This document shows positions 24,964 through 34,182 of a stretch of 64,000 bases of DNA, piece after piece. The stretch is from CAVTWS01 sp963732655 (GTDB taxonomy: Bacteria; Actinomycetota; Acidimicrobiia; Acidimicrobiales; SHLQ01). Position numbers and translations under genes: made by a program. Where the stretch lies: the NCBI GenBank assembly GCA_963732655.1, contig CAVTAI010000001.1, forward strand, positions 620,001 through 684,000, in the 5' to 3' direction. The notes under the pieces are model-generated. The model had not been told where the DNA came from and searched no databases. It saw only the letters and a program-made list of their open reading frames with translations. Within the stretch, counting starts at the first letter, position 1. Each line of letters begins with the position of its first letter.

Positions 24964-26273
24964 TCAGCTCTCTCGGGGTTCGGGCGCGCCCGCAGGCGTA
25001 CCCGTCTCGGCAGGTTGGTTCAGGAATCGCAGGACAGCAGGGATGACCTCGGCCCGGGCGACGGCATGCTGGCCACCCGTGCCGCGCATGTCGCGAGCGG
25101 TGACGGTGCCGGCGGCCAGCTCATCGGCCCCGACCAGGATGGCGACGGCCGCGCCGCTGCGATCGGCGGCCTTCATCTGGGCCTTCATCGACCGGTTGTC
25201 GAATGCTCGATCGGCGCTCACCCCAGCCCGCGAAGCTCGGTGGTGAGGCGCAGGGCCTCGAGCCCCCCTGTCACGTCGATCACGAACACCGCCGGGGCCT
25301 TCGCCGGGGCCGGGAAGGACGCTTCGGCATCACAGGCCAGCAGGATGCGGTCGACGCCGAGGGCGAATCCGATGCCCGGCGTGGGTGGGCCGCCCAGATC
25401 CTCGGCCAGCCGGTCGTAACGACCGCCCCCACCGACCGCGTTCTGCGCGGTGTCGAGGGCGGTGGAGGCGAACTCGAAGGTCGTCTTCGTGTAGTAGTCG
25501 AGCCCCCGCACGAGGCGGGGCGACAGCTCGTAGGTGAGGCCCAGAGCGTCGAGGCCGGAACGAACGCCGGCAAAGTGGTCGGCGCATTCGGGTGACAGGT
25601 GATCGACCATCAAGGGCGCTTCGTCGATGACCCGCTGATCCGGGGGCCGTTTGGAATCGAGGACCCGCAACGGGTTCACGGCCATCGTGGCCCGGGACTG
25701 CTCGCTCAGATCGTCCCGTCGGCTCTCGAGATACGCCGACAACGCTTCGAGGTACTGGGGGCGACAGGTCGGGTCACCGAGGGAGTTGACGAGCAGACGG
25801 ACCTCTCGCAGACCGAGGGCGGCGTAGAAGTCGGCGGCCAGGGCGATGACTTCGACGTCCACCAGGGGGTCGTCGGAGCCCAACACCTCGACCCCCACCT
25901 GGGAGAACTGCCGATAGCGCCCCGCTTGGGGCTTTTCGTAGCGGAACTGGGCGCCTTCGTACCAGACCTTCCACGGGGTGACCGGCCGGTGCTGCACGAA
26001 GGCCCGCACGACCGACGCGGTGAGCTCGGGACGCAGCGCCAGGTGCCGCGGCGGGTCGTCGCGATCGAAGAAGTCGTACATCTCCTTGGTCACGACATCG
26101 GTCGACTCGCCCAGACGCGTGAACACGCCCAGCTCCTCGAAGAGCGGCGAGACCACCTGGCCGTACCCGGCCCGGCCGACGAGGTCGGCGAAGAGGTCGA
26201 CCAGGGCCCGCTGACGACCCGATTCGGGCGGCAGGATGTCTCGGGTGCCTTTCGGCGACTGGAATCGGACCAC
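24964..26273 (-). CDS. hisS: Histidine--tRNA ligase, one frame break near 25230
   Basis: Class II synthetase. The main frame (26273 to about 25230) encodes FQSPKGTRDILPPE, motif 2 (YEGAQFRYEKPQAGRYRQF), RGLDYYTKTTFEF and GGGGRYD, and GIGFALGVDRIL (motif 3). It then runs into a stop at 25218. The anticodon-binding domain continues in the next frame (SADRAFDNRSMKAQMKAADR, then AVAILVGADEL) to a stop at 24964. A single missing G in a short G-run (CGCGGGCTGG against an expected CGCGGGGCTGG) restores one frame of about 436 residues, the normal length. I annotate one gene. The GTG at 26273 has TAGCCT eight bases upstream. Confidence 0.92.
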
Positions 26274-26281
26274 GGCGAGCC

Positions 26282-26287
26282 AGGCTA
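26282..26287 (-). promoter_or_regulatory. Putative leaderless -10 element of hisS
   Basis: TAGCCT on the minus strand, eight bases before the GTG start of hisS, in the 41-base gap after rel. No ribosome site is visible. Confidence 0.4.
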
Positions 26288-26314
26288 CCGGCGCGCCGCA
26301 CCGGTTCTGGGCGA

Positions 26315-28525
26315 CTATTCGGCGGCGCCGGGGAGGACGCGGCTGGCCCGGTACACGCCGTCGACCCGCAGCAGCTTGCCGAGGAGCGAATCGAGGTGCG
26401 AGACATCGGCCAACTCGACGTCGAAGCGCATGATCGACACCCGATCGGCGCCCACCTTGAGGTTGGCGGCGGTGATGTTGAGGCCGTGTTCGACCATCAC
26501 ATCGGCGACATCGCGCATCAGCGCCGGCCGGTCGAGCGCCCGGACCTCGATCGGCGACACGTACTTGGCATCGGGATCGTTGACCCAGTCGGCGTCGAGT
26601 TGACGGTGTCGATGCTGCTCGACCGCCTCGGCGAACTGCAGACAATCGATACGGTGCACGACGACACCGCGGCCGCGGGTCTCGAAGGCCATGATCTCGT
26701 CGGGCGGCAAGGGCGAGCAACACCGGCCCAGCCGGACCATGACGTCGTCGAAACCCTCCACGTGAACCCCGGGGCCCACCCGCTTCGACTCCTGGTGGGT
26801 GATGCTGGTGGGCAGCACGCCGTCGGCTTCGGTGGTGGCATCTTTGAGGGCCTCACCGATGCTCGTGACCAAAGGGATGGACTTGAGGGTGCCCTGCCCG
26901 ATGGCGATGAGCATGGCGTCGCTGTCGGCGTAGTCGAGGCGACGAGCGATCTCATCGAGCGCCGGGCCATCGGTGATGGCGGTGACCGGGAGTCCCTGAC
27001 GGCGGACTTCCCGGTCGAGCTCATCGCGCCCGGTTTCAACGGCGTCGTAGCGGCCGGCCTTGTTGTGCCACGCCTTGATCCGGTTGGACGCCCGCTGGGT
27101 GACGACGAAGTCCAGCCACTCCTTCGACGGTCCGGCGCCGTCGACGCGGGAGGTGATGATCTCGACCGAGTTCCCCGAGCGGAGCGCGCTGTCGATGGGC
27201 GCCAGTGCCCCGTTGACCCGGGCGCCGATCGTGCGGTGACCGATCTCGGTGTGGATCGAGTAGGCGAAGTCGACCGGCGTGGCGCCGGCGGGCAACGTCA
27301 CGACCTCCCCCTTGGGGGTGAACACGAAGACCTCGTCCTGCTGCAGGTCGAACTTCAGGTTGGCCATGAACTCGCCGGGGTCCCGGGATTCCTCCTCGAA
27401 CTCACTGATCCGTGACAGCCAGCCGGTGTCGCGGGTGGGCGAGTTGTCCTTGTACTCCCAGTGGGCGGCGATGCCGTGCTCGGCTCGGGCGTGCATCTCC
27501 CGGGTCCGGATCTGGACCTCGAGCGGCTTGCCCTGCGGCCCGACCACCGTGGTGTGCAACGACTGGTAGAGGTTGAACTTGGGCATGGCGATGTAGTCCT
27601 TGAATCGACCCTGCACCGGCTTCCAGGTGGAGTGGATCGTGCCCAGAGTCGCGTAACAATCGCGGACGCTGTCGACGACGAGGCGGATCGCCACCAGATC
27701 GAAGATCTCGTCGAACGACCGTCCTCGCACCACCATCTTCTCGTAGATGCTCCACAGGTGCTTCGGTCGACCCGTCACCTCGGCGGTGATGTCGAGCTCC
27801 TCCAGGCGCTGCTCGACATCGGCGATCACCTGGGTGAGGTAGAGGTCCCGTTCCGGGGTGCGCACCGACACCATCTGATCGATCTGGGCGAACCACTTGG
27901 GGTGCAAGGTGGCGAATGCGAGGTCCTCGAGCTGGGTCTTGACATCTTGCATGCCGAGCCGGTGGGCCAGCGGGGCATACACCTCCAGGGTTTCCTGGGC
28001 GATCCGAGCCTGCTTGACCGGCGGGAGCACGGCCAGGGTCGACATGTTGTGCAGGCGATCGCAGAGCTTGATGATGAGCACGCGCACGTCCTGCGCCACG
28101 GCCAGGAGCATCTTGCGCATCGTGGCGGCCTGGTGCTCCTCCTTGGAATAGAACTTGACGCCGTCGAGCTTGGTGACGCCATCGACCACCCGGGCCACCT
28201 CGGCCCCGAACATGGCCTCCACCTCCTCGATGGAGACGGCGGTGTCCTCGACGACATCGTGCAACAAGGCACCGACGACGGTGACCTCATCGAGCCCCAA
28301 CCGGGCGACGATGGTGGCCACCTCGAGCGGGTGGTTGACGTACGGCTCACCCGACTTGCGGAGCTGCTCGCCATGGGACCGAGCCGCGAGGTCGTAGGCC
28401 CGGAGGATGGCGTCGACGCTGGCCTTGGGATGCCGGGACCGGTAGGTCTCGACGAGGCGTTCGGTGGCGGGCACGACCAAACCCGAGTGACGCCTCCACG
28501 GCAACACCCGAGTCATCGTGGCCAC
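26315..28525 (-). CDS. rel: Bifunctional (p)ppGpp synthase/hydrolase Rel
   Basis: Stringent-response enzyme of 736 residues. HD hydrolase domain with VNHP at 63-66 and the metal-binding HD of LLHDVVEDT at 89-90; synthetase domain with RFKDYIAMPKFNLYQSLHTT (the RxKD type of bifunctional Rel, not the acidic RelA type); TGS domain (VFVFTPKGEVVTLPAGATPVD); the conserved Cys region RLGRCCSPLPPDEI; and a C-terminal ACT/RRM domain ending GVYRASRVLP. The GTG at 28525 has CAGGAGGGAG five bases upstream and is preferred over the ATG three codons later. Both active sites look intact. It lies between secF and hisS as in mycobacteria (Rv2583c). Confidence 0.97.
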   Translation of the reverse strand: MATMTRVLPWRRHSGLVVPATERLVETYRSRHPKASVDAILRAYDLAARSHGEQLRKSGEPYVNHPLEVATIVARLGLDEVTVVGALLHDVVEDTAVSIEEVEAMFGAEVARVVDGVTKLDGVKFYSKEEHQAATMRKMLLAVAQDVRVLIIKLCDRLHNMSTLAVLPPVKQARIAQETLEVYAPLAHRLGMQDVKTQLEDLAFATLHPKWFAQIDQMVSVRTPERDLYLTQVIADVEQRLEELDITAEVTGRPKHLWSIYEKMVVRGRSFDEIFDLVAIRLVVDSVRDCYATLGTIHSTWKPVQGRFKDYIAMPKFNLYQSLHTTVVGPQGKPLEVQIRTREMHARAEHGIAAHWEYKDNSPTRDTGWLSRISEFEEESRDPGEFMANLKFDLQQDEVFVFTPKGEVVTLPAGATPVDFAYSIHTEIGHRTIGARVNGALAPIDSALRSGNSVEIITSRVDGAGPSKEWLDFVVTQRASNRIKAWHNKAGRYDAVETGRDELDREVRRQGLPVTAITDGPALDEIARRLDYADSDAMLIAIGQGTLKSIPLVTSIGEALKDATTEADGVLPTSITHQESKRVGPGVHVEGFDDVMVRLGRCCSPLPPDEIMAFETRGRGVVVHRIDCLQFAEAVEQHRHRQLDADWVNDPDAKYVSPIEVRALDRPALMRDVADVMVEHGLNITAANLKVGADRVSIMRFDVELADVSHLDSLLGKLLRVDGVYRASRVLPGAAE

Positions 28526-28622
28526 GGCGCCTCCCTCCTGGTCTCGTGCGGTCAGGTCCTGATCCCCAGTGTGGCCGAAACACCGGCGACTCCCACGCCG
28601 CGAGCCGTCCCGAGACGCGGTT

Positions 28623-29750
28623 TCAGCGCTTCTTCTTGCGCGGCCTCGGTGGGATCGCCCCCGTCGCCGCGGGTGCCGATCCGGTGCTCGCACCGGGTGC
28701 CGAGGATCCACCACCCCGACCGCCCATGGCCGCCCGGGCGCGCTGACCCGCGACGCCGAGGGTCACGTCGTCTCGACTCACCGTCCGCACACCCGTCTCG
28801 CCGCCGGCGCGGGCGGTGATCTTGCGCCGGGCCTCTTGGTGCGAGGGCTGGCGTTCCTTCAGCCACGCCACGACGGGCGCGGCGACGAACACCGACGAGT
28901 AGGCGCCAGACAGCAATCCGACCAGGAGGGCCACGCCGAACTCCTGGAGCGTGCTGCCCCCGAGGATGAGCGAGCCGATGACGAGCATGGCGATGACGGG
29001 CAGGATGGCGGTGAAGGTGGTGTTCACCGACCGCATGAGCACCTGGTTCAGCGACAGGTTCATCATCTCGGTGTAGGTGTAACGGCCGCTGGCGCCGACC
29101 CGGGCCGTGATCTCGTGCACCTTGTCGTAGACCACGATCGTGTCGTACAGCGAGTACCCGAGGATCGTCAGGAACGCCACGACGGTGGCCGGGGTGACCT
29201 CGAGGTTGAAGACGGAGTACACGCCGACGGACAAGATGATGTCGTGCACCACGGCGACCAGGGCGCCGACCGCCATGCGCCATTCGAGCTGCCACGTGAT
29301 GTAGAGAGCCAGCACGATGAAGAACCAGATCAGCGCCGTACGGGCTTTGTTGGTGACCTGATCACCCCAGGACGGGCCCACCGTCTGCACGGTCACGTCG
29401 TTCACCTCGGCACCGGCGAGTTCGGCCAACGCCGCGGTGATGTCAGAAACCGTCGCCGGGTCGTCGATCTCGGACCGGACCCGAATGGTGTCGTCGCCGA
29501 TGGTCTGGATCGTGGCCTCGGCAGCGCCGAAGGGCCGCACGGCGTCACGGGCGTCGGAGACCGAAACATCGGGAGCCACGACCTCCCACGAGGTGCCACC
29601 CTCGAACTCGATGCCGAGCTTGAGACCGCCGAGCACCAACGACAGCAGGCTGATGACCACCAGGGCCAGCGACAGCGGGATCCCCCAGCGCCACCAGCTC
29701 GTGAAGTCGATCTCGTTCTCGCCCCGATAAAGGCGTGTGAGCCAACCCAT
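28623..29750 (-). CDS. secF: Protein translocase subunit SecF
   Basis: Part of the SecDF proton-driven complex that helps pull preproteins through SecYEG. 375 residues with six membrane helices; the first is followed by the extracytoplasmic domain (GIEFEGGTSWEVV). The TM4-5 signature GYSLYDTIVVYDKVHE and NTTFTAILPV are present. The ATG at 29750 is one base after the secD stop; an upstream in-frame start at 29804 would lie inside secD and adds nothing conserved. The cytoplasmic C-terminal tail is Gly/Ala-rich and ends PRPRKKKR. Confidence 0.96.
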   Translation of the reverse strand: MGWLTRLYRGENEIDFTSWWRWGIPLSLALVVISLLSLVLGGLKLGIEFEGGTSWEVVAPDVSVSDARDAVRPFGAAEATIQTIGDDTIRVRSEIDDPATVSDITAALAELAGAEVNDVTVQTVGPSWGDQVTNKARTALIWFFIVLALYITWQLEWRMAVGALVAVVHDIILSVGVYSVFNLEVTPATVVAFLTILGYSLYDTIVVYDKVHEITARVGASGRYTYTEMMNLSLNQVLMRSVNTTFTAILPVIAMLVIGSLILGGSTLQEFGVALLVGLLSGAYSSVFVAAPVVAWLKERQPSHQEARRKITARAGGETGVRTVSRDDVTLGVAGQRARAAMGGRGGGSSAPGASTGSAPAATGAIPPRPRKKKR

Positions 29751-29751
29751 G

Positions 29752-31563
29752 TCAGACCGCCTCTCGTGGGGTCGGGATGCCGTAGGCATCGGGATGGGCG
29801 GCAAAGCTCTTGTGCCGGGCCACGATTCGCACCAGCGGACCGAGGAAGAAGTACGTGACGACGAGGTCGATCACGGTGGCGAGTCCCAGGTAGAGGGCGA
29901 ACCCTTTCACGGCACCGATCGTCAACCAGTAGAGGAGACCGGCGCCGATCAGCGACGCCGAGTCGGCTTTGAGGATGGTCGAGAAGGCCGCCGGGAAGGA
30001 TCGATCGACCGACGACCGCACGGAGCGTCCGTTGCGGACATCTTCTTTGAGGTGCTCGAAGTAGACGATGTTGGAGTCGACGGCGATGCCGATCGACACG
30101 ATGAGGCCGGTGACGCCGGCCAGGGTGATGGTGAGGCCCTGCGTCTCGCCCAGCCAGGCGACCACCACCCACGTCAGCCCGATCGCGACGAGCAGCGACA
30201 CCACGGCCACGACGCCGAGGCCGCGGTAGTAGAGCAGCATGAAGAGAGCCACCAGGCTGAGGCCGACCACACCGGCCAAGATGCCGGCATCGAGGGCGTC
30301 CTCACCGACCGTGGCGGACACGATCTGCGTGGTCTGGGGAACCAGTTCCACCGGCAGGGCGCCGTAGCGGAGCAGGCGGGCCAGGTCCTTGGCTCGACCT
30401 TCGTCGAAGGCGCCAGAGATGAACACGTCACCGTCGAAGAACGGGGCCTGGAAGGTCGGGGCCGAGATGACCTCACCGTCGAGCACGAACGCCAGCCCCC
30501 CGTGCGGAAGTCCACTGTCGTCCTGACCGAGCGGGTACGGGCACCCCACGCTCAGGTTGTAACAGGCGGCAGCCGCCTCGTTGAACAGGTCGCGACCGGC
30601 GGCCCCACCCTTGAGTTGGGTCTGGACCGACCACTCCGCGGACTGGAGGCGAGCCTCGGCGCCGGCGACCACGGTGCCGGTGAACTGGGTCGGGCCGAGG
30701 CGGTAGAGCCGCGTCACGGTTCCCGTGTCGGGGTCGATCTCGGGGAGGACGACCTCGTCGCAGGGAAGGTCGGCGTCGTCCGGCGTGATCCCCGTCTCGG
30801 GATCGACGGGGGCGATGCCCAGCTCGCTCGAACCGACCGCGTCAGGGTCGCGCACGGCCAGGTCGGCGAGGCAACGATCTCGAGTGCCGAGCGGCGCGGT
30901 GGCATCGGCTGTCCCCGAGGCGCCGACCGCAGGAGTGGTGTCGGTCACGAGGGGGAACGTGGTGGTCGTCTCGTCGGTCGCGGTGTCCGGCGCGGTCGTG
31001 GTGGTCGACTCGTCGTCGGCGGCCGTGGTGGTCGTCGTCTCGTCGGGATCGACCTGACGGGCGGCGCTTCGGGTGGTCGGGGTCGAGGCGGGTGCGTCGG
31101 TCGTGGTCGTGGCGTCACCGTCGACCGACGTGGTCGTGGCGTCACCGGCCGAGGTGGTCGTCGTGGCGTCACCATCGACCGTCGTGGTCGTCGTGGCGAG
31201 GTCGAGCACCGACGGGGGCAGCTCCAGGCTGGTCACGGCCCGGAACCTCAGCTCGGCGGTCTGCCCGACCAGATCGAGGGCGGCCTCTTGATCGTCGATA
31301 CCGGGGAGCTCGACGACGATGTTGCCGCCCTGCTCGTAGATCTCCGGCTCTCGGGCGCCGAAGTCGTTGACGCGATCGTTCATGATGTCGATCGCCTGCT
31401 CCAGGCGACCGCCGTCGACCGGTGTGGTGGGTTCGAAGACCACCGAGGCCCCACCCTGGAGGTCCAGCCCGAGGAACGGTTCGTTGCCGGCGACGAAGGT
31501 GTAGATCAGAAGGGCGGCGGTGAGGAGGAAGGTGCCGACCGCGAAGATCACCTGTCGGCGCAC
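29752..31563 (-). CDS. secD: Protein translocase subunit SecD, with large Thr-rich insertion
   Basis: 603 residues, six membrane helices. GLDLQGGASVVFEP marks the start of the first periplasmic-type domain (P1). In the middle of P1, after LELPPSV (about residue 117), there is a Thr/Asp-rich segment of about 110 residues (runs of TTTT with GDATTTT units) ending near GTRDRCLAD. The membrane signature AVDSNIVYFEHLKED is intact. The insertion is extracytoplasmic and resembles linkers in the region's other exported proteins. The gene starts two bases after the yajC stop and runs into secF, so yajC-secD-secF form an operon. Confidence 0.96.
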   Translation of the reverse strand: MRRQVIFAVGTFLLTAALLIYTFVAGNEPFLGLDLQGGASVVFEPTTPVDGGRLEQAIDIMNDRVNDFGAREPEIYEQGGNIVVELPGIDDQEAALDLVGQTAELRFRAVTSLELPPSVLDLATTTTTVDGDATTTTSAGDATTTSVDGDATTTTDAPASTPTTRSAARQVDPDETTTTTAADDESTTTTAPDTATDETTTTFPLVTDTTPAVGASGTADATAPLGTRDRCLADLAVRDPDAVGSSELGIAPVDPETGITPDDADLPCDEVVLPEIDPDTGTVTRLYRLGPTQFTGTVVAGAEARLQSAEWSVQTQLKGGAAGRDLFNEAAAACYNLSVGCPYPLGQDDSGLPHGGLAFVLDGEVISAPTFQAPFFDGDVFISGAFDEGRAKDLARLLRYGALPVELVPQTTQIVSATVGEDALDAGILAGVVGLSLVALFMLLYYRGLGVVAVVSLLVAIGLTWVVVAWLGETQGLTITLAGVTGLIVSIGIAVDSNIVYFEHLKEDVRNGRSVRSSVDRSFPAAFSTILKADSASLIGAGLLYWLTIGAVKGFALYLGLATVIDLVVTYFFLGPLVRIVARHKSFAAHPDAYGIPTPREAV

Positions 31564-31564
31564 G

Positions 31565-31849
31565 TCAGTCCTCCTCGGTCGAGGCCTCGACTATCGCGGC
31601 CGGCTGCGCCGAGCGGGCGATGGCGCTGCGGTCGAACTTCAGCTCGAGGTCCTGAGCGACCTCGAGCCAGACGATGGTGCCGTCGATCTCCGACACGGTG
31701 CCGTACAAGCCCGTCGAGGTGACCACCTCGGAACCCGGCTCCAGGCTGGCCAGAAACGACGAATGCTCCCGGGCCTGGCGCTGCTGGGGCCGGATGGTGA
31801 CGAAATAGAGCACCAGGAACAACAGGGGGAGGATGATCAGCGAACCCAT
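31565..31849 (-). CDS. yajC: Preprotein translocase accessory subunit YajC
   Basis: A 94-residue membrane protein with one N-terminal helix (LIILPLLFLVLYFVTI) followed by RPQQRQAREH, the classic YajC motif, and a small SH3-like domain (GSEVVTSTGLYGTVSEID). The ATG at 31849 is used; a GTG six codons upstream is less likely. A TAGAGT hexamer about 40 bases upstream may be the promoter of the sec operon. Confidence 0.95.
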   Translation of the reverse strand: MGSLIILPLLFLVLYFVTIRPQQRQAREHSSFLASLEPGSEVVTSTGLYGTVSEIDGTIVWLEVAQDLELKFDRSAIARSAQPAAIVEASTEED

Positions 31850-31940
31850 GACAGAACCCTTTTCCACACTCGAAGCCGGACGACTCTATCGCTTGGCTCC
31901 ATCGATCCCGGACCACCCCCACCGAGCGTTCACCCGGCGG

Positions 31941-33068
31941 TCACCCGCGGGACCAAACGGCGCGGACCTCGGCCCGGAATGCATCGAAACGCCCGGCGTC
32001 GATCGCCGCCCGCATGTCGGCCACGAACTGCAGCATCCACGACAGGTTGTGCATCGTCAGCAACCGGGCGGCGGTGGGCTCGTCCACGTGGAGCAGGTGG
32101 CGAAGGTAGCCCCGCGGGAACCGTGCACAGGGACTGCCCGGGCGATCGGGATCGAGGGGTCGTCGTCGGCTGCGAACTCGGCCCGCTTGATGTTGAGGCG
32201 GCCCGGCGTCGGTGAGCACGTGCCGTGGCGGGCCAGCCGGGTGGGCAGGACGCAGTCGAACATGTCGACGCCCAGCGCGACGGACTCGACGATCCCGACC
32301 GGGTCGCCCGAGGCCCATGAAGTATCGGGGCTGATCGGCGGGGAGCATCGCGGTGACCGCCGCCAGCGGCGGCGAGCATCTCGGTCGACCGGTCTCGCCC
32401 ACCGACAGGCCGCCGAGGGCGTAGCCGTCGAAGCCGAGCTCGACCGTGCGCGCCGCGCTCTCGGCCCGCAGGTCGAGCGTCGGTGCCGCCCTGCACGATG
32501 CCGAACAGCGCACTGGCCGCGCTCGGCGACGGCCTCGGTGGCCGCGAACGCCGCCCGGGCCCGCGCCGCCCAGACCGCGGTCCGGTCGACCGCCGTCGCG
32601 GATCACCGCGCGGCGACGGCAGGCGGTGGGCAGACGTCGAGCACCATCTGGATGTCGGCTGCCCAGCCGCTCCTGGACCGCCACGGCGCCCTCCGGGGTG
32701 AGGCGGTGCGTGACTGCCGTCGTAGGTCGACCGGAACGTGGCGCCGTCGTCGTCGACCTTGGGCTCCAGCGAGAAGATCTGGTAGCCGCCGCAGTCGGTC
32801 AGGATGTGCCCGGACCAGTCCGCGAACCCGTGGAGGCCGCCGAGGCGCGTCGACGACGTCGGCGCCCGGGCCGCAACATCAGGTGATACGTGTTGCCGAG
32901 GATCACTTCGGCGCCGAGCCCTCGAGGTCGGCCGGCCAGAGGTGTCGCACCGCGCCGCGGGTTCCCACCGGCATGAAACACGGCGTCGCGAACGCTCCGC
33001 GCGCGGTGTGACCGTCCCGTCCGCGCCGCGCCGTCGGTGGCCTCACTCGGTGAAGCGTCGGCCTTCAC
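31941..33068 (-). pseudogene. tgt: tRNA-guanine transglycosylase, broken by about ten small indels
   Basis: Inserts preQ1 (or queuine) at G34 of tRNAs with GUN anticodons. Pieces of one Tgt can be read in order but in changing frames: ADASPSEATDGAART, FMPVGTRGAV, LGAEVILGNTYHLMLRPG, GFADWSGHILTDCGGYQIFSL, a segment with the catalytic VLDVCPP, RAESAARTVELGFDGYALGG, PRYFMGLG, MFDCVLPTRLARHGT (second catalytic Asp) and FPRGYLRHLLHVDEPT to the end. The total span equals a full-length gene (about 375 codons). Residues between breaks are perfectly conserved, and breaks are one-base gains or losses in G/C runs every 30-100 bases. Genuine old decay would also corrupt motifs, so I favour a low-quality sequence stretch. 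The GTG at 33068 overlaps the queA stop. Confidence 0.8.
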
Positions 33069-34075
33069 GACGCCTCCGTGTCGGCGGTGAAGCATCGCGT
33101 CGCCGAAGGACAGGAACCGGTAGCGCTCGCGCGAGCGATCGCGTAGAGGTCCCGCCACCGGGGCCCCATGAACGCATCGAGCAAGACCAGCAGGGTCGAT
33201 CGGGGAAGGTGGAAGTTGGTCATCAGGGCGTCGACCACCCGGAACGGGTACGGCCGGCGGATGAACAGGTCGGTCCGGCCGTCGAGCTCGCCGGTCGCGG
33301 CCGCCGATTCGAGCGCGCGCACCACCGTGGTGCCGACGGCCACCACCCGCTCGGCCGCCTCGATCGCCGCCCACGTGGCCTCCGGGACGTGGTACCGCTC
33401 GGAGTGCATCCGGTGCTCGGCCAGCCGCTCCACCGACAGTGGTCGGAAGGTGTCGAGGCCGACGTGCAGCTCGACGCCGACCACCTCGGCTCCCGCCTGG
33501 CGACACTGCGCCAGAACGTCCTCGGTGAGGTGGAGACCAGCCGTCGGTGCCGCTGCGGAGCCGGGCTGATCGGCATACACCGTCTGATACCGATCGGCGG
33601 GCGCAGTCCGTTCGGTGATGTAGGGCGGCAGCGGCATCTCGCCGATGGCGTGAAGGGTCCGCTCCAGACCATCACCGAACTCGACCGTCACCAGGCGGCG
33701 TCCTTCGCCGAGGTCGTCGCCGATGACGAGGCCGGCTCGATCACCCGCCTCGAGGCGCGTGCCAGAGGGAACCTTCCGGCTGGGGCGCACGAGCGCCTCC
33801 CACATCGTCCGATCGGCGTTCACCGGTTCGAGCAGCAGCACCTCGACCTGACCGCCGGTGGTTTTTCGGAGGAGGAGGCGCACGGGCAGGACCCTGCTGG
33901 TATTGACCACCAGCACATCGCCTGGGCCGACCAGGCCAGGGAGGTCACCGGTCAGCCGATGCTGGATGCCGCTCGGTCCATCGACGAGCAGGCGCGATGC
34001 CGCTCGGTCGGAGGTCGGGAACTGGGCGATGAGCTCGCTCGGCAGCTCGTAGTCGAAGGCGTCGAGCTCGGACAT
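33065..34075 (-). CDS. queA: S-adenosylmethionine:tRNA ribosyltransferase-isomerase
   Basis: Builds epoxyqueuosine on preQ1-modified tRNA, the step after Tgt; the two genes are adjacent and overlapping. 336 residues in the open frame. The start (FDYELPSELIAQFP, SRLL), the PTAGLHLTEDVL motif, HSERYHVP, VGTTVVRALES and TNFHLPRSTLL(V)LLDAF are all present. The last ~30 residues change frame: after RDLYAIA the expected ERYRFLSFGDAML is found one frame over, because one G is missing near 33128. The downstream frame then returns to the stop at 33065. The ATG at 34075 has TAGCCT nine bases upstream. Confidence 0.93.
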   Translation of the reverse strand: MSELDAFDYELPSELIAQFPTSDRAASRLLVDGPSGIQHRLTGDLPGLVGPGDVLVVNTSRVLPVRLLLRKTTGGQVEVLLLEPVNADRTMWEALVRPSRKVPSGTRLEAGDRAGLVIGDDLGEGRRLVTVEFGDGLERTLHAIGEMPLPPYITERTAPADRYQTVYADQPGSAAAPTAGLHLTEDVLAQCRQAGAEVVGVELHVGLDTFRPLSVERLAEHRMHSERYHVPEATWAAIEAAERVVAVGTTVVRALESAAATGELDGRTDLFIRRPYPFRVVDALMTNFHLPRSTLLVLLDAFMGPRWRDLYAIARASATGSCPSATRCFTADTEAS

Positions 34076-34084
34076 GGCCGGGCC

Positions 34085-34090
34085 AGGCTA
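34085..34090 (-). promoter_or_regulatory. Putative leaderless -10 element of queA
   Basis: TAGCCT on the minus strand, nine bases before the queA ATG, within the 107-base gap after the M28 peptidase gene. Confidence 0.35.
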
Positions 34091-34182
34091 CGGCCCCTCG
34101 ACGCGGCGACGACCGACCACCTCGGGGGAGGAAGTGGACGGTCGCCGGGCGCGATGCGATGGATGTGGATGGGTGAGTCAAA

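Noticed and set aside
24964..25221. Independent 85-residue protein
   Set aside because: It is the anticodon-binding domain of HisRS displaced by a one-base frame break.
32057..32684. Several short separate genes between yajC and queA
   Set aside because: Their readable parts line up in order along a single Tgt protein, so they are fragments of one gene.
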